NCBI GenBank assembly: GCA_022566975.1
Contig: JADFHV010000023.1
Location: 1 to 12,895, forward strand
Origin: Chloroflexota bacterium
Lineage (GTDB): Bacteria; Chloroflexota; Dehalococcoidia; SAR202; UBA11138
Reading direction: 5' to 3'
Length of the DNA stretch: 12,895 bases
The notes beneath the pieces are model-generated. The model worked only from the letters and a program-made list of their open reading frames with translations, searched no databases and had not been told where the DNA came from. Position numbers and translations under genes: made by a program. This document shows positions 6,499 through 12,895 of this stretch, one piece after another; positions within the stretch are counted from its first letter, which is position 1, and each line of letters opens with the position of its first letter.

Positions 6499-7089
6499 CT
6501 AGCTCTCGAAGAAGTCCAGGTCGATGGCGAAGGCGGTGGCAAGGACGAGAAGGGCGGAGTCCGGCTCCATGTCCCGGTCGAGGAGCTCCAGACGGAAGGT
6601 GTCGGCGTCGGTGAAAACCTCTTTCAGGAGACCACTCCATCGCTTCGTGATGCGGGCAATCGCCGTGCCCTGCCTGTAGACCGTAAAGGTGTTGGGGCGT
6701 AGAATCGGCCCCCGGACCTCAGCTACGGGACGACCGTCAGCGTCCTCCACGGTGAACCTCCGCACCATTATGGAGAACTGTCGGCGGAGCGAGCCCAGGT
6801 TCCGGCCGGATGCGTCGCTTACATGCAGATGGGAGAAGAACCAGAAAAAGCTGCGACTAGCCTCGAAGACTACCCGGCCCTGACCGTCGACAACGTGCAG
6901 GGTCAGAGGGCGATGGGACTTCAGGAAGAAGCGTCCAAGGAAGCTGGACTCCTCGGCCGCATACAGCAGCCTTTCGCCGGCGGGCGTCATCACGCTGTAC
7001 CGGTTCTCGGTCTCGATCCCGGTGAAGGCCTCCAGGTGTTCCACTTCCTGTTTGATGATCAGCTCTGGGTGGTCGGCAATGTTGATCAT
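6499..7089 (-). CDS. Phospholipid-scramblase / LURP-one-like protein
   Basis: A 196-residue protein with the bacterial scramblase-related (tubby-like beta-barrel) pattern: an IKQEVEHLEAFTGIETENRY start, repeated beta-strand pairs (LTLHVVDGQGRVVFEASR, FTVEDADGRPVAEVRG, FTVYRQGTAIARITKRW), and a C-terminal hydrophobic helix (residues ~177-195, ALLVLATAFAIDLDFFES) as in eukaryotic scramblases. In bacteria these proteins are common but their function is unproven, so lipid movement should not be assumed. The ATG has GAGG 8 bases upstream. It lies 82 bases after the GH4 stop; between them is the alaX-tail fossil. Before the inferred GH4 insertion it would have followed alaX directly. Confidence 0.85.
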   Translation of the reverse strand: MINIADHPELIIKQEVEHLEAFTGIETENRYSVMTPAGERLLYAAEESSFLGRFFLKSHRPLTLHVVDGQGRVVFEASRSFFWFFSHLHVSDASGRNLGSLRRQFSIMVRRFTVEDADGRPVAEVRGPILRPNTFTVYRQGTAIARITKRWSGLLKEVFTDADTFRLELLDRDMEPDSALLVLATAFAIDLDFFES

Positions 7090-7140
7090 GTCTGAGGCCT
7101 CTATCCATCGATCTCTTCCAGCAGCGGGCCGATTCCACGA

Positions 7141-7173
7141 TTACGGGTCGACCTCGATGCGGAGGCGCTTGTT
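7141..7173 (-). pseudogene. Displaced copy of the alaX 3' end (left copy of a 27-bp direct repeat)
   Basis: Bases 7147-7173 are identical to 8502-8528, the last codons of alaX. Read on the minus strand it gives NKRLRIEVD, then Pro and a TAA stop at 7141-7143; alaX itself ends NKRLRIEVD-Ala-TAG. The copy therefore still ends in frame, as a genuine gene end would. It begins inside the GH4 stop codon (TAA at 7174-7172). No similarity extends further on either side. Confidence 0.88.
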
Positions 7174-8458
7174 AAGAGTAGGCCGCCAGCCGTTCGCCGT
7201 GAGCGGCCCACATATCGTCGAACATTGCGTCGATCTCGTCGAGCGGGAGGCACGCGGCTGTCAGTGGGTCCAGCAGGACGGCGTGCCGGGCCGCCTCGCG
7301 GCTGGACTGAAGCACGGCCCGGACGGCCAGCTCCTGCACCGCGATGTTGGAGCGGTTGAGCGTGGCCAGATGGGGCGGAAGTTCGCCCACCGCCATGGGA
7401 TGTATCCCGAGCCTGTCTACCAGGCACGGGACCTCGACGCAGGCGCCTTCTGGCAGATTGGTGATCAGCCCGTCGTTGCGCAGGTTGCCGTTGATCACGG
7501 TCGGTGCGCCCGTCTCGATCGCCTCCATGATGCGGGAGGCGTACTCGTCCGATCGGCCGGCGGCGAGGGGCGACGAGCCTGCTACCTCGTCGTGCATCTT
7601 GCCGAAGTACTCCTCGTTGCGCCTCTCCAGCCGCGATAGATCGGTCGTGATGCGGTTCAGGTTGAACCGCTCCACGCGCTTCGGGTTGGTCCGGAAGTAA
7701 GGCACGTACTCGGACATGTGGCGCGTGGACTCGGTCACGAAGTGGCCGAAGTAGCGCATGACCTCGAAGCGCACCGGGTCCCTGGCGTAGGTGTCAGCGT
7801 CCTCCAGCGCCTCCCACAGCGCCGGGTAGGCGTCTTGTCCATCGCGCTGGAACCGCAGGAACCACGCCATGTGATTTATGCCGGCGACCCACGCGGAAAC
7901 ACTGTCGCGCGGCGCGCCCACGTAGTCGGCGAGTTGCGCCGTCGTCTGCTGGACGCTGTGGCAGAGCCCGACCGCTCTGATTTGCGTCGCCTCAGCGATC
8001 GCCCAGCACGAGATCGCCATCGGGTTCGTGTACTGAAGCAGCCACGCATCCGGACACAGAGACTCCATGTCATGGCAGATATCGAGGAGCACCGGGACGG
8101 TCCTGAGGGCCTTGAAAACGCCACCGGGCCCGATGGTATCGGCGACCGATTGGTCCACTCCGTACTTGAGAGGGATGCCATGGTCGATTGCGAGGTCGTC
8201 CCCAACGCGTATCGTCGTGATCACATAGTCGGCGCCGTCCAGCGCCCGGGTCCGGTCGGTCGTCGCCTCGACGGTGTTGGCGGCGTTGGCGTCGGAAACA
8301 AGCCGCTTTGCGAACCGCCCTATCAGGTCGAGCCTGTCAGGGTCGATGTCCATCAACGTAATACGGGCGTCCGTCAACGCAGGGGTGCTGACGATATCCT
8401 GCAGCAGCCGGCGAGTGAACACGACGCTGCCGGCGCCGATGAAGGCTATCTTTGCCAA
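7172..8458 (-). CDS. GH4-family glycosidase (alpha-galactosidase/alpha-glucosidase type)
   Basis: A 428-residue family 4 glycoside hydrolase. These enzymes need NAD+ and Mn2+ and cleave by oxidation-elimination at the sugar. The N-terminal Rossmann motif is FIGAGSVVFTRRL (6-18), with acidic MDID at 36-39. DTIGPGGVFKALRTVP (108-123), NPMA (N145), C166 in GLCHSVQ and H196 in GINHMAWF are the substrate and metal ligands. PEGACVEVPCLVD near residue 340 is typical of the C-terminal part. CHSVQ with HMAW fits MelA-like alpha-galactosidase/alpha-glucosidase better than 6-phospho-glucosidases; specificity is uncertain. The start is TTG, with AGAAGG (8465-8470) 6 bases upstream. No transporter or regulator is adjacent. 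It is bracketed by a 27-bp direct repeat derived from alaX, which suggests acquisition as a unit. Confidence 0.94.
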   Translation of the reverse strand: MAKIAFIGAGSVVFTRRLLQDIVSTPALTDARITLMDIDPDRLDLIGRFAKRLVSDANAANTVEATTDRTRALDGADYVITTIRVGDDLAIDHGIPLKYGVDQSVADTIGPGGVFKALRTVPVLLDICHDMESLCPDAWLLQYTNPMAISCWAIAEATQIRAVGLCHSVQQTTAQLADYVGAPRDSVSAWVAGINHMAWFLRFQRDGQDAYPALWEALEDADTYARDPVRFEVMRYFGHFVTESTRHMSEYVPYFRTNPKRVERFNLNRITTDLSRLERRNEEYFGKMHDEVAGSSPLAAGRSDEYASRIMEAIETGAPTVINGNLRNDGLITNLPEGACVEVPCLVDRLGIHPMAVGELPPHLATLNRSNIAVQELAVRAVLQSSREAARHAVLLDPLTAACLPLDEIDAMFDDMWAAHGERLAAYS

Positions 8459-8495
8459 TGTCTACCTTCTGCTGCGCTCTGCCGGTAGTCCCGGG

Positions 8496-9206
8496 CTAGG
8501 CGTCGACCTCGATGCGGAGGCGCTTGTTGATCCGACCCTTGCTCTCGTGGCCGACGACCCGTATCCGGCCCACCTCCCGCGTGTTGTCCACGTGCGTGCC
8601 ACCGTCGGCCTGGAGGTCGAGCTCGACGATGTTCACGGTCCTTATCTCCTGGATTTGCGCGGGCAAGAGGTTGATCTTTGTCCGGATCAGGTCAGGCGTC
8701 TTGAAGGCTTCCTCCCTGGAGAGGGCCCCAATCTCCACGGGGCGAGACGCCTCGACTTCCTTGTTGATGAGCTCTTCGATCCGTTGAGCGAAGTCGGCGG
8801 ACATGCTCTCCAGCTCGAAGTCCATGCGGGCCGATAGGGGCTTCATGTCCCCGCCCGTCACCTTTACACCGTAGTCGCGCCATATGACGCCGCACAGGAT
8901 GTGCAGCGCCGTGTGCGTGCGCATGAGCTGGTAGCGGCGCTCCCAATCGATGACGCCGTGGACCACGGTGCCGGCCTCCGGCGGCGTCGCGTCGAGCTGA
9001 TGGACAAGCCGGCCTCCGGACCTGCCGACCTTAGAGACCCTGTATTCGGCATCGTCGGTGCGCAGCACCCCGGTATCCGACGGCTGCCCTCCGCCTCCCG
9101 GGTAGAAGGCGGTCCGGTCCAGCACGACGCCCCTTTCGGCCGTCTCCACGACCGTGGCGTCAAACTCCTTCAGGTAGCTATCCGCATAGCAGAGTATCTC
9201 GGTCAC
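8496..9206 (-). CDS. alaX: Stand-alone alanyl-tRNA editing protein AlaX
   Basis: A 236-residue homolog of the AlaRS editing domain, which hydrolyses mischarged Ser- or Gly-tRNA(Ala). FYPGGGGQPSDTG (34-46) is the family glycine-rich entry. The metal site is H98 and H102 in HTALH plus a distal GGTH with H205. The Cys usually before GGTH is Asp here (D201), a variant I recall in other stand-alone AlaX proteins. It ends RLRIEVDA. The GTG at 9206 is chosen because GGAGG lies 9 bases upstream; a longer in-frame extension to 9383 has no AlaX similarity. It lies 37 bases upstream of the GH4 gene on the same strand and divergent from lhgO. Its last codons are duplicated at 7147-7173. Confidence 0.93.
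   Translation of the reverse strand: MTEILCYADSYLKEFDATVVETAERGVVLDRTAFYPGGGGQPSDTGVLRTDDAEYRVSKVGRSGGRLVHQLDATPPEAGTVVHGVIDWERRYQLMRTHTALHILCGVIWRDYGVKVTGGDMKPLSARMDFELESMSADFAQRIEELINKEVEASRPVEIGALSREEAFKTPDLIRTKINLLPAQIQEIRTVNIVELDLQADGGTHVDNTREVGRIRVVGHESKGRINKRLRIEVDA
8502..8528. repeat. Right copy of the 27-bp direct repeat flanking the GH4 gene
   Basis: Identical over 27 bases to 7147-7173 and in the same orientation, 1,355 bases apart. It codes for the end of AlaX. Confidence 0.95.
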
Positions 9207-9215
9207 AAACCCCAA

Positions 9216-9220
9216 CCTCC
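9216..9220 (-). promoter_or_regulatory. Ribosome binding site fixing the GTG start of alaX
   Basis: Minus-strand GGAGG, 9 bases before GTG (9206). A small hairpin CAGCC-ATC-GGCTG (9233-9221) lies immediately upstream and could partly hide the site. Confidence 0.6.
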
Positions 9221-9334
9221 CAGCCGATGGCTGACGGCTGAATGCTGTTAGGTTATCGCTCGTTCGCCCCAGACTATCACGGGGGGCCGCGTTTGAGAAC
9301 CGGGCCGCGCCCACCGGGCTGCCGGCCGGCGCTG

Positions 9335-9343
9335 TGGTAGAAT
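9335..9343 (+). promoter_or_regulatory. Extended -10 promoter candidate for lhgO
   Basis: TGG followed by TAGAAT (9338-9343, 5 of 6) forms an extended -10. No -35 is visible at the proper distance. A start near 9350 leaves a leader of about 57 bases. Confidence 0.4.
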
Positions 9344-9406
9344 TTCTTTGGCTGCTCCATCCCTGTACGGCCGTGGCCACCATAGGCGAACGGACGAGAA
9401 CCTGAC

Positions 9407-10630
9407 ATGACCGACGTCTCCGCGAAGTACGATATCGCCGTGATCGGCGGCGGGATAATCGGCCTCGCCATCGCCATGCGGCTCAGCCAGGAGTTCCCCT
9501 CTCGGAAGACCGTCGTGCTGGAGAAGGAGCCCGAGATAGCCCAACACCAGACGGGCCATAACAGCGGCGTCATCCACGCGGGCATCTACTACGCGCCCGG
9601 CTCGCAGAAGGCCAACTTCTGCGTCACCGGCGGCGCCATGCTGAGGAGGTTCGCCGACGAGCGGGGCATCCGGTACGAGGACTGCGGCAAGGTGATCGTC
9701 GCAACGAACGAGGCCGAGCGCCCGAGACTTGAAGAGGTATACCGGCGGGGGACGGCCAACGGAGTGGCTGGCCTCGAGGTGATTGGCAAAGAGCGTCTAC
9801 GGGAGCTAGAGCCGCACACTGCCGGCGTCGGGGCGGTGCTCTCGCCCGGCACGGGGATCATCGACTACCTCCAGGTCTCTAAGGCCTACGTGGACGTGAT
9901 GAAGGAGAACGGCGGCGAGCTGTTGACCGGAGCCAAGGTCATGTCCATCACTCGCGGTGATGGCGGGCTACACCTGGAGACGACCCGCGGCGAGGTCTTC
10001 GCCAAGGGGATCATCAACTGCGCCGGCCTACATGCCGACAGGGTTGCCGGTCTCATGGGAGTCAATGTCGGTGTGCGCATAATCCCCTTTAGGGGCGAGT
10101 ACCTGTCCTTACGGCCGGAGCGGGCACATCTTGTGAAGGGCCTGATCTACCCGGTGCCGGACCCAAGGCTGGTCTTCCTGGGCGTCCACTTCACGAAGCG
10201 GATCGACGGGAGCGTGGAGGCCGGCCCGAACGCTGTGCTGGCCCTGGCAAGAGAGGGCTACGGGAAGATGAGTTTCAATCTACCGGAAACGTTGGGCGTC
10301 CTGGCGTTCCCTGGCTTCTGGCTGATGTCTCTGAAGTACTGGAAGGTAGGCCTGTACGAGCAGTACCGGTCGATGGTCAAGCGCGCGTTCGTGCGGTCGC
10401 TCCAGGCGCTGGTGCCGGAGATCACCGGCGACGACCTCTATGCGCCGGGAGCGGGGGTCCGCGCCCAGGCGGTCGACCGCAGGGGCAGGCTCCTCCAGGA
10501 CTTCAGCATCGCGGAGACCGAGGGCGCCATCCACGTACTCAACGCCCCGTCGCCCGGCGCGTCCGCGTCTCTGGCCATCAGCCGGTACATCGTGGACCTG
10601 GCCCAGAAGTCCTTCGGGCTGGCGGCGTAA
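9407..10630 (+). CDS. lhgO: L-2-hydroxyglutarate oxidase/dehydrogenase
   Basis: A 407-residue FAD-dependent oxidoreductase of the DAO family that oxidises L-2-hydroxyglutarate to 2-oxoglutarate, with electrons going to oxygen or the quinone pool; in E. coli LhgO is membrane-associated. The FAD motif IAVIGGGIIGLAIA begins at residue 10, with VVLEKE after the second strand (E39). HNSGVIHAGIYY (51-62) is the LhgO/L2HGDH signature, followed by GTGIIDY (near 147), PFRGEYLSL (near 226), PDPRLVFLGVHFTKR and GVRAQAVD near the C-terminus. The length matches the family. The Shine-Dalgarno is weak (GGACGAG upstream of the ATG). It converges with the TM1410-type gene, leaving only 35 bases between stops. 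The product metabolite would feed 2-oxoglutarate, the usual acceptor of aminotransferases such as the one at 5173-6381; a functional link is only inferred. Confidence 0.96.
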   Translation: MTDVSAKYDIAVIGGGIIGLAIAMRLSQEFPSRKTVVLEKEPEIAQHQTGHNSGVIHAGIYYAPGSQKANFCVTGGAMLRRFADERGIRYEDCGKVIVATNEAERPRLEEVYRRGTANGVAGLEVIGKERLRELEPHTAGVGAVLSPGTGIIDYLQVSKAYVDVMKENGGELLTGAKVMSITRGDGGLHLETTRGEVFAKGIINCAGLHADRVAGLMGVNVGVRIIPFRGEYLSLRPERAHLVKGLIYPVPDPRLVFLGVHFTKRIDGSVEAGPNAVLALAREGYGKMSFNLPETLGVLAFPGFWLMSLKYWKVGLYEQYRSMVKRAFVRSLQALVPEITGDDLYAPGAGVRAQAVDRRGRLLQDFSIAETEGAIHVLNAPSPGASASLAISRYIVDLAQKSFGLAA

Positions 10631-10665
10631 GGGTGGCGTAGCGCTCCACACCCCATCCTGTTGCG

Positions 10666-11559
10666 TTAGCGGCCGTCCTGTTCCTCGAAGACCTCGTAGG
10701 CCAGAACGTTGTCCAGATAAGCCCCGTCGAAGCCGGCGTCCATGACCTTTTTCAAGTAGGACTGGTCGTTGCCAAAGATGAGCGACTTCCACTGAGGGTC
10801 CCAGTACCGGACGAAGGCCTCGTCCTCGAAGCCTTTGTACCGGGCGGCCAGCCAGCCGGGGTCACCGATACGCCACTCGGGCTGCCAGTAATAGCGGTAG
10901 TCCTCCGCGGCGCCGATGTTGACGTAGGCTATCGCTAGCCTGCTACCTCCGTTAGCTTTCTTTTTCAGGCTAGCGACCTCGTTGGGCGTGAGAGTCTCTC
11001 CGTCAAAGAAAAGGTCGATAAGCACGATGTCATAGTTGGTGTCCCGCATGGCTTCGAGAAAGCGCCGCTTCGTCTCGAAGCTGTCGGGATTGATGAGGTA
11101 GAGAAAGTTCCTGGCGTCTCTCAGAGAGGTAACGTCGAGGCTGTTTTCGTTCATCGGACGTTCTGGATAAGAGGGAATGGCATCGAGGTCGATGTTGCCG
11201 GTGGAGGCTACAAAGGAGAGGTAACCGTGCTCGGCTGCCCTGACGTATGACTCGTCCACGAGGGACCGGCGCGAGCAGTAGTCCGTCGCCATGACCGCCA
11301 CGCCGGCCTCCCTGGCGACCTCCAGGAATGCGACGGTCTCGGCGGTGTCCTCTGAAGGAGTCCGCTCGTCGTACCGGCGCTCGCCACAGAAGACGGTCTC
11401 GCGGCCGATTCCGTCGATCGCCACCAGATAGGGTATAGATGTCGCACCCTCCGTGCCCTGGTCTCGAAGGACAAGCGGTTCGCCGTTCTGGGGGATAATC
11501 AGGAAGTTAGGGGAAGTCCCCTTGGCATAGTCGCTGATCTCCTGCACGAGGTCCCTCAT
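10666..11559 (-). CDS. TM1410/MJ1477-type putative glycoside hydrolase (GH114-like), 5' part out of frame
   Basis: A 297-residue TIM-barrel-type protein resembling the TM1410 family and endo-alpha-1,4-polygalactosaminidases. Recognisable stretches are FLIIPQNGEPL, VAVMATDYCS, RNFLYLINPDSFETKRR, NYDIVLIDLFFDGE, LAIAYVNIGAAEDYRYYW and GFDGAYLDNV; the Asp and Glu in the last strands are the likely catalytic region. Such proteins are normally secreted or lipoproteins, yet the first Met here (MRDLVQEI) has no signal peptide. In this frame, codons upstream of that ATG still read GSESDDSIYRQR, which matches how family members continue from a lipoprotein anchor. The lipobox lies in another frame just upstream (see next entry), so the gene is probably broken by a one-base indel, real or a sequencing error. 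It converges with lhgO. Confidence 0.88.
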   Translation of the reverse strand: MRDLVQEISDYAKGTSPNFLIIPQNGEPLVLRDQGTEGATSIPYLVAIDGIGRETVFCGERRYDERTPSEDTAETVAFLEVAREAGVAVMATDYCSRRSLVDESYVRAAEHGYLSFVASTGNIDLDAIPSYPERPMNENSLDVTSLRDARNFLYLINPDSFETKRRFLEAMRDTNYDIVLIDLFFDGETLTPNEVASLKKKANGGSRLAIAYVNIGAAEDYRYYWQPEWRIGDPGWLAARYKGFEDEAFVRYWDPQWKSLIFGNDQSYLKKVMDAGFDGAYLDNVLAYEVFEEQDGR

Positions 11560-11702
11560 CCGCTGCCTGTAGATACTGTCGTCCGACTCACTTCCAGGCT
11601 CGCTTTCCTCGGCTCTCCACAGGCGGCGACTAGCACGGCCAGGGTCGCCGCGAGTAGGGTCATCGAGCGTATGTCGATCGTCAGCAAGTTGGAGAGTCGC
11701 AT
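11556..11702 (-). other. Lipoprotein signal-peptide ORF, frameshifted from the TM1410-type gene
   Basis: From ATG 11702 the frame reads MRLSNLL, then MTLLAATLAVLVAACGE: a hydrophobic segment ending in the lipobox LVAAC, with Cys as the lipid-anchored residue. It then runs on to a stop at 11556-11558 in a low-similarity tail. Moving to the downstream frame (a -1 change between the Cys codon and about 11585) would join this lipobox to a short acidic serine-rich linker and the hydrolase domain. The TTGACA promoter upstream supports this as the native 5' end of that gene. Longer starts (11771) are possible but less fitting. Confidence 0.65.
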
Positions 11703-11741
11703 TCTAAGGCCGCCAGGAGCGCGGATTTCAAGGCTGGGGCA

Positions 11742-11771
11742 ACCGTAGGGTCGGTCGGTGGGGTTTGTCAA
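11742..11771 (-). promoter_or_regulatory. Predicted promoter of the lipoprotein/TM1410-type gene
   Basis: Perfect minus-strand TTGACA (11771-11766), an 18-base spacer, then TACGGT (11747-11742). Transcription would start near 11736, about 34 bases before ATG 11702. Confidence 0.5.
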
Positions 11772-11818
11772 GACGCGGTCTGGAGACCGATCCGCTCGCG
11801 ATCAGTCCGTTCAGGGGC

Positions 11819-11847
11819 TTGACGCGCGTCGCCTACGCGACTATAAT
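11819..11847 (+). promoter_or_regulatory. Ribosomal RNA operon promoter
   Basis: TTGACG (11819-11824), exactly 17 bases, TATAAT (11842-11847, perfect). It is the strongest promoter in the window and is placed about 115 bases before 16S, as expected for an rrn operon. Transcription should start near 11854. Confidence 0.85.
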
Positions 11848-11884
11848 GGGGCAGCGACGGTTGTTGGGGAGTGTAATGCGCTCT

Positions 11885-11920
11885 GACGGCCATAGCTAGG
11901 TCGGCTAGACGATAGCCGTC
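11885..11920 (+). other. Hairpin in the 16S leader
   Basis: GACGGC (11885-11890) pairs with GCCGTC (11915-11920), with an inner ctag...ctag pairing. It sits between the promoter and boxA, within the transcribed leader. Confidence 0.4.
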
Positions 11921-11925
11921 CGAAC

Positions 11926-11938
11926 AGCACCTTAACAA
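11926..11938 (+). promoter_or_regulatory. boxA-like antitermination element in the rRNA leader
   Basis: It matches the E. coli rrn boxA text at 10 of 13 bases, including TTAACAA, and is followed by ctggatag as often seen. NusB/NusE binding is inferred. Confidence 0.6.
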
Positions 11939-11961
11939 CTGGATAGTGGAAGGAAACCGTT

Positions 11962-12895
<934 letters not shown>

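Noticed and set aside
7718..8488. 256-codon open frame on the plus strand
   Set aside because: Shadow of the GH4 gene in GC-rich DNA, with Arg/Val/Asp-rich low-complexity composition and no domain.
7141..8528. Integron gene cassette around GH4
   Set aside because: Size and single-gene content fit, but no GTTRRRY core sites or attC palindrome are visible at the ends and there is no integrase.
9207..9383. 59-residue N-terminal extension of AlaX
   Set aside because: No AlaX similarity, no ribosome site, and the GTG at 9206 has a well-placed GGAGG.
11585..11625. Programmed -1 frameshift joining lipobox and hydrolase
   Set aside because: The only A-run (GAGGAAAGC) is not in the right phase for a slippery heptamer and no downstream stimulatory structure is obvious. 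A mutation or sequencing error is simpler.

Overview
This window looks like a GC-rich bacterial chromosome, most likely a Chloroflexota lineage of the Dehalococcoidia/SAR202 type. That placement rests on the 16S rRNA signature text at the right end and on the style of the proteins (a threonine synthase with a zinc-ribbon N-terminus, a NIL protein, a CysO-like carrier, a TM1410-type hydrolase); no tree could be run. There is no phage, transposase, integrase, tRNA gene or CRISPR array.

Left block (1-2950): the 3' part of tgt (tRNA-guanine transglycosylase, + strand) converges on a three-gene minus-strand cluster. In transcription order it encodes a threonine-synthase-family PLP enzyme (thrC, TTG start), an 80-residue NIL-domain protein joined to it by an ATGA overlap, and a 91-residue ubiquitin-fold sulfur carrier ending in Gly-Gly that closely resembles mycobacterial CysO. 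A likely thrC promoter sits just upstream of three tandem 28-bp repeats, which would then lie in the thrC leader RNA. This linkage of a PLP enzyme, a ligand-binding-type domain and a protein-thiocarboxylate carrier is the best candidate for an unusual pathway here.

Middle block (2949-9206): a stand-alone LON substrate-binding-domain protein (+) is followed by five minus-strand genes: a methyltransferase-like protein of unknown role, a LysN-type aminotransferase, a scramblase/LURP-one-like protein, a GH4 glycosidase (TTG start) and a stand-alone alanyl-tRNA editing protein AlaX (GTG start). Two gene fossils occur. A roughly 21-codon piece of a diverged aminotransferase abuts the 3' end of the methyltransferase gene, and a perfect 27-bp copy of the alaX 3' end abuts the stop codon of the GH4 gene. 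The second makes the GH4 gene a 1,355-bp unit bracketed by direct repeats, and its excision would leave an intact alaX.

Right block (9207-12895): lhgO (L-2-hydroxyglutarate oxidase, +) converges with a TM1410/GH114-type putative glycosidase (-). The lipoprotein signal of that glycosidase lies in a different frame just upstream, so the gene appears frameshifted. Divergent from it is a strong ribosomal promoter (TTGACG, 17 bp, TATAAT), a leader with a hairpin and a boxA-like element, and the first ~934 bases of a 16S rRNA gene that runs off the window.
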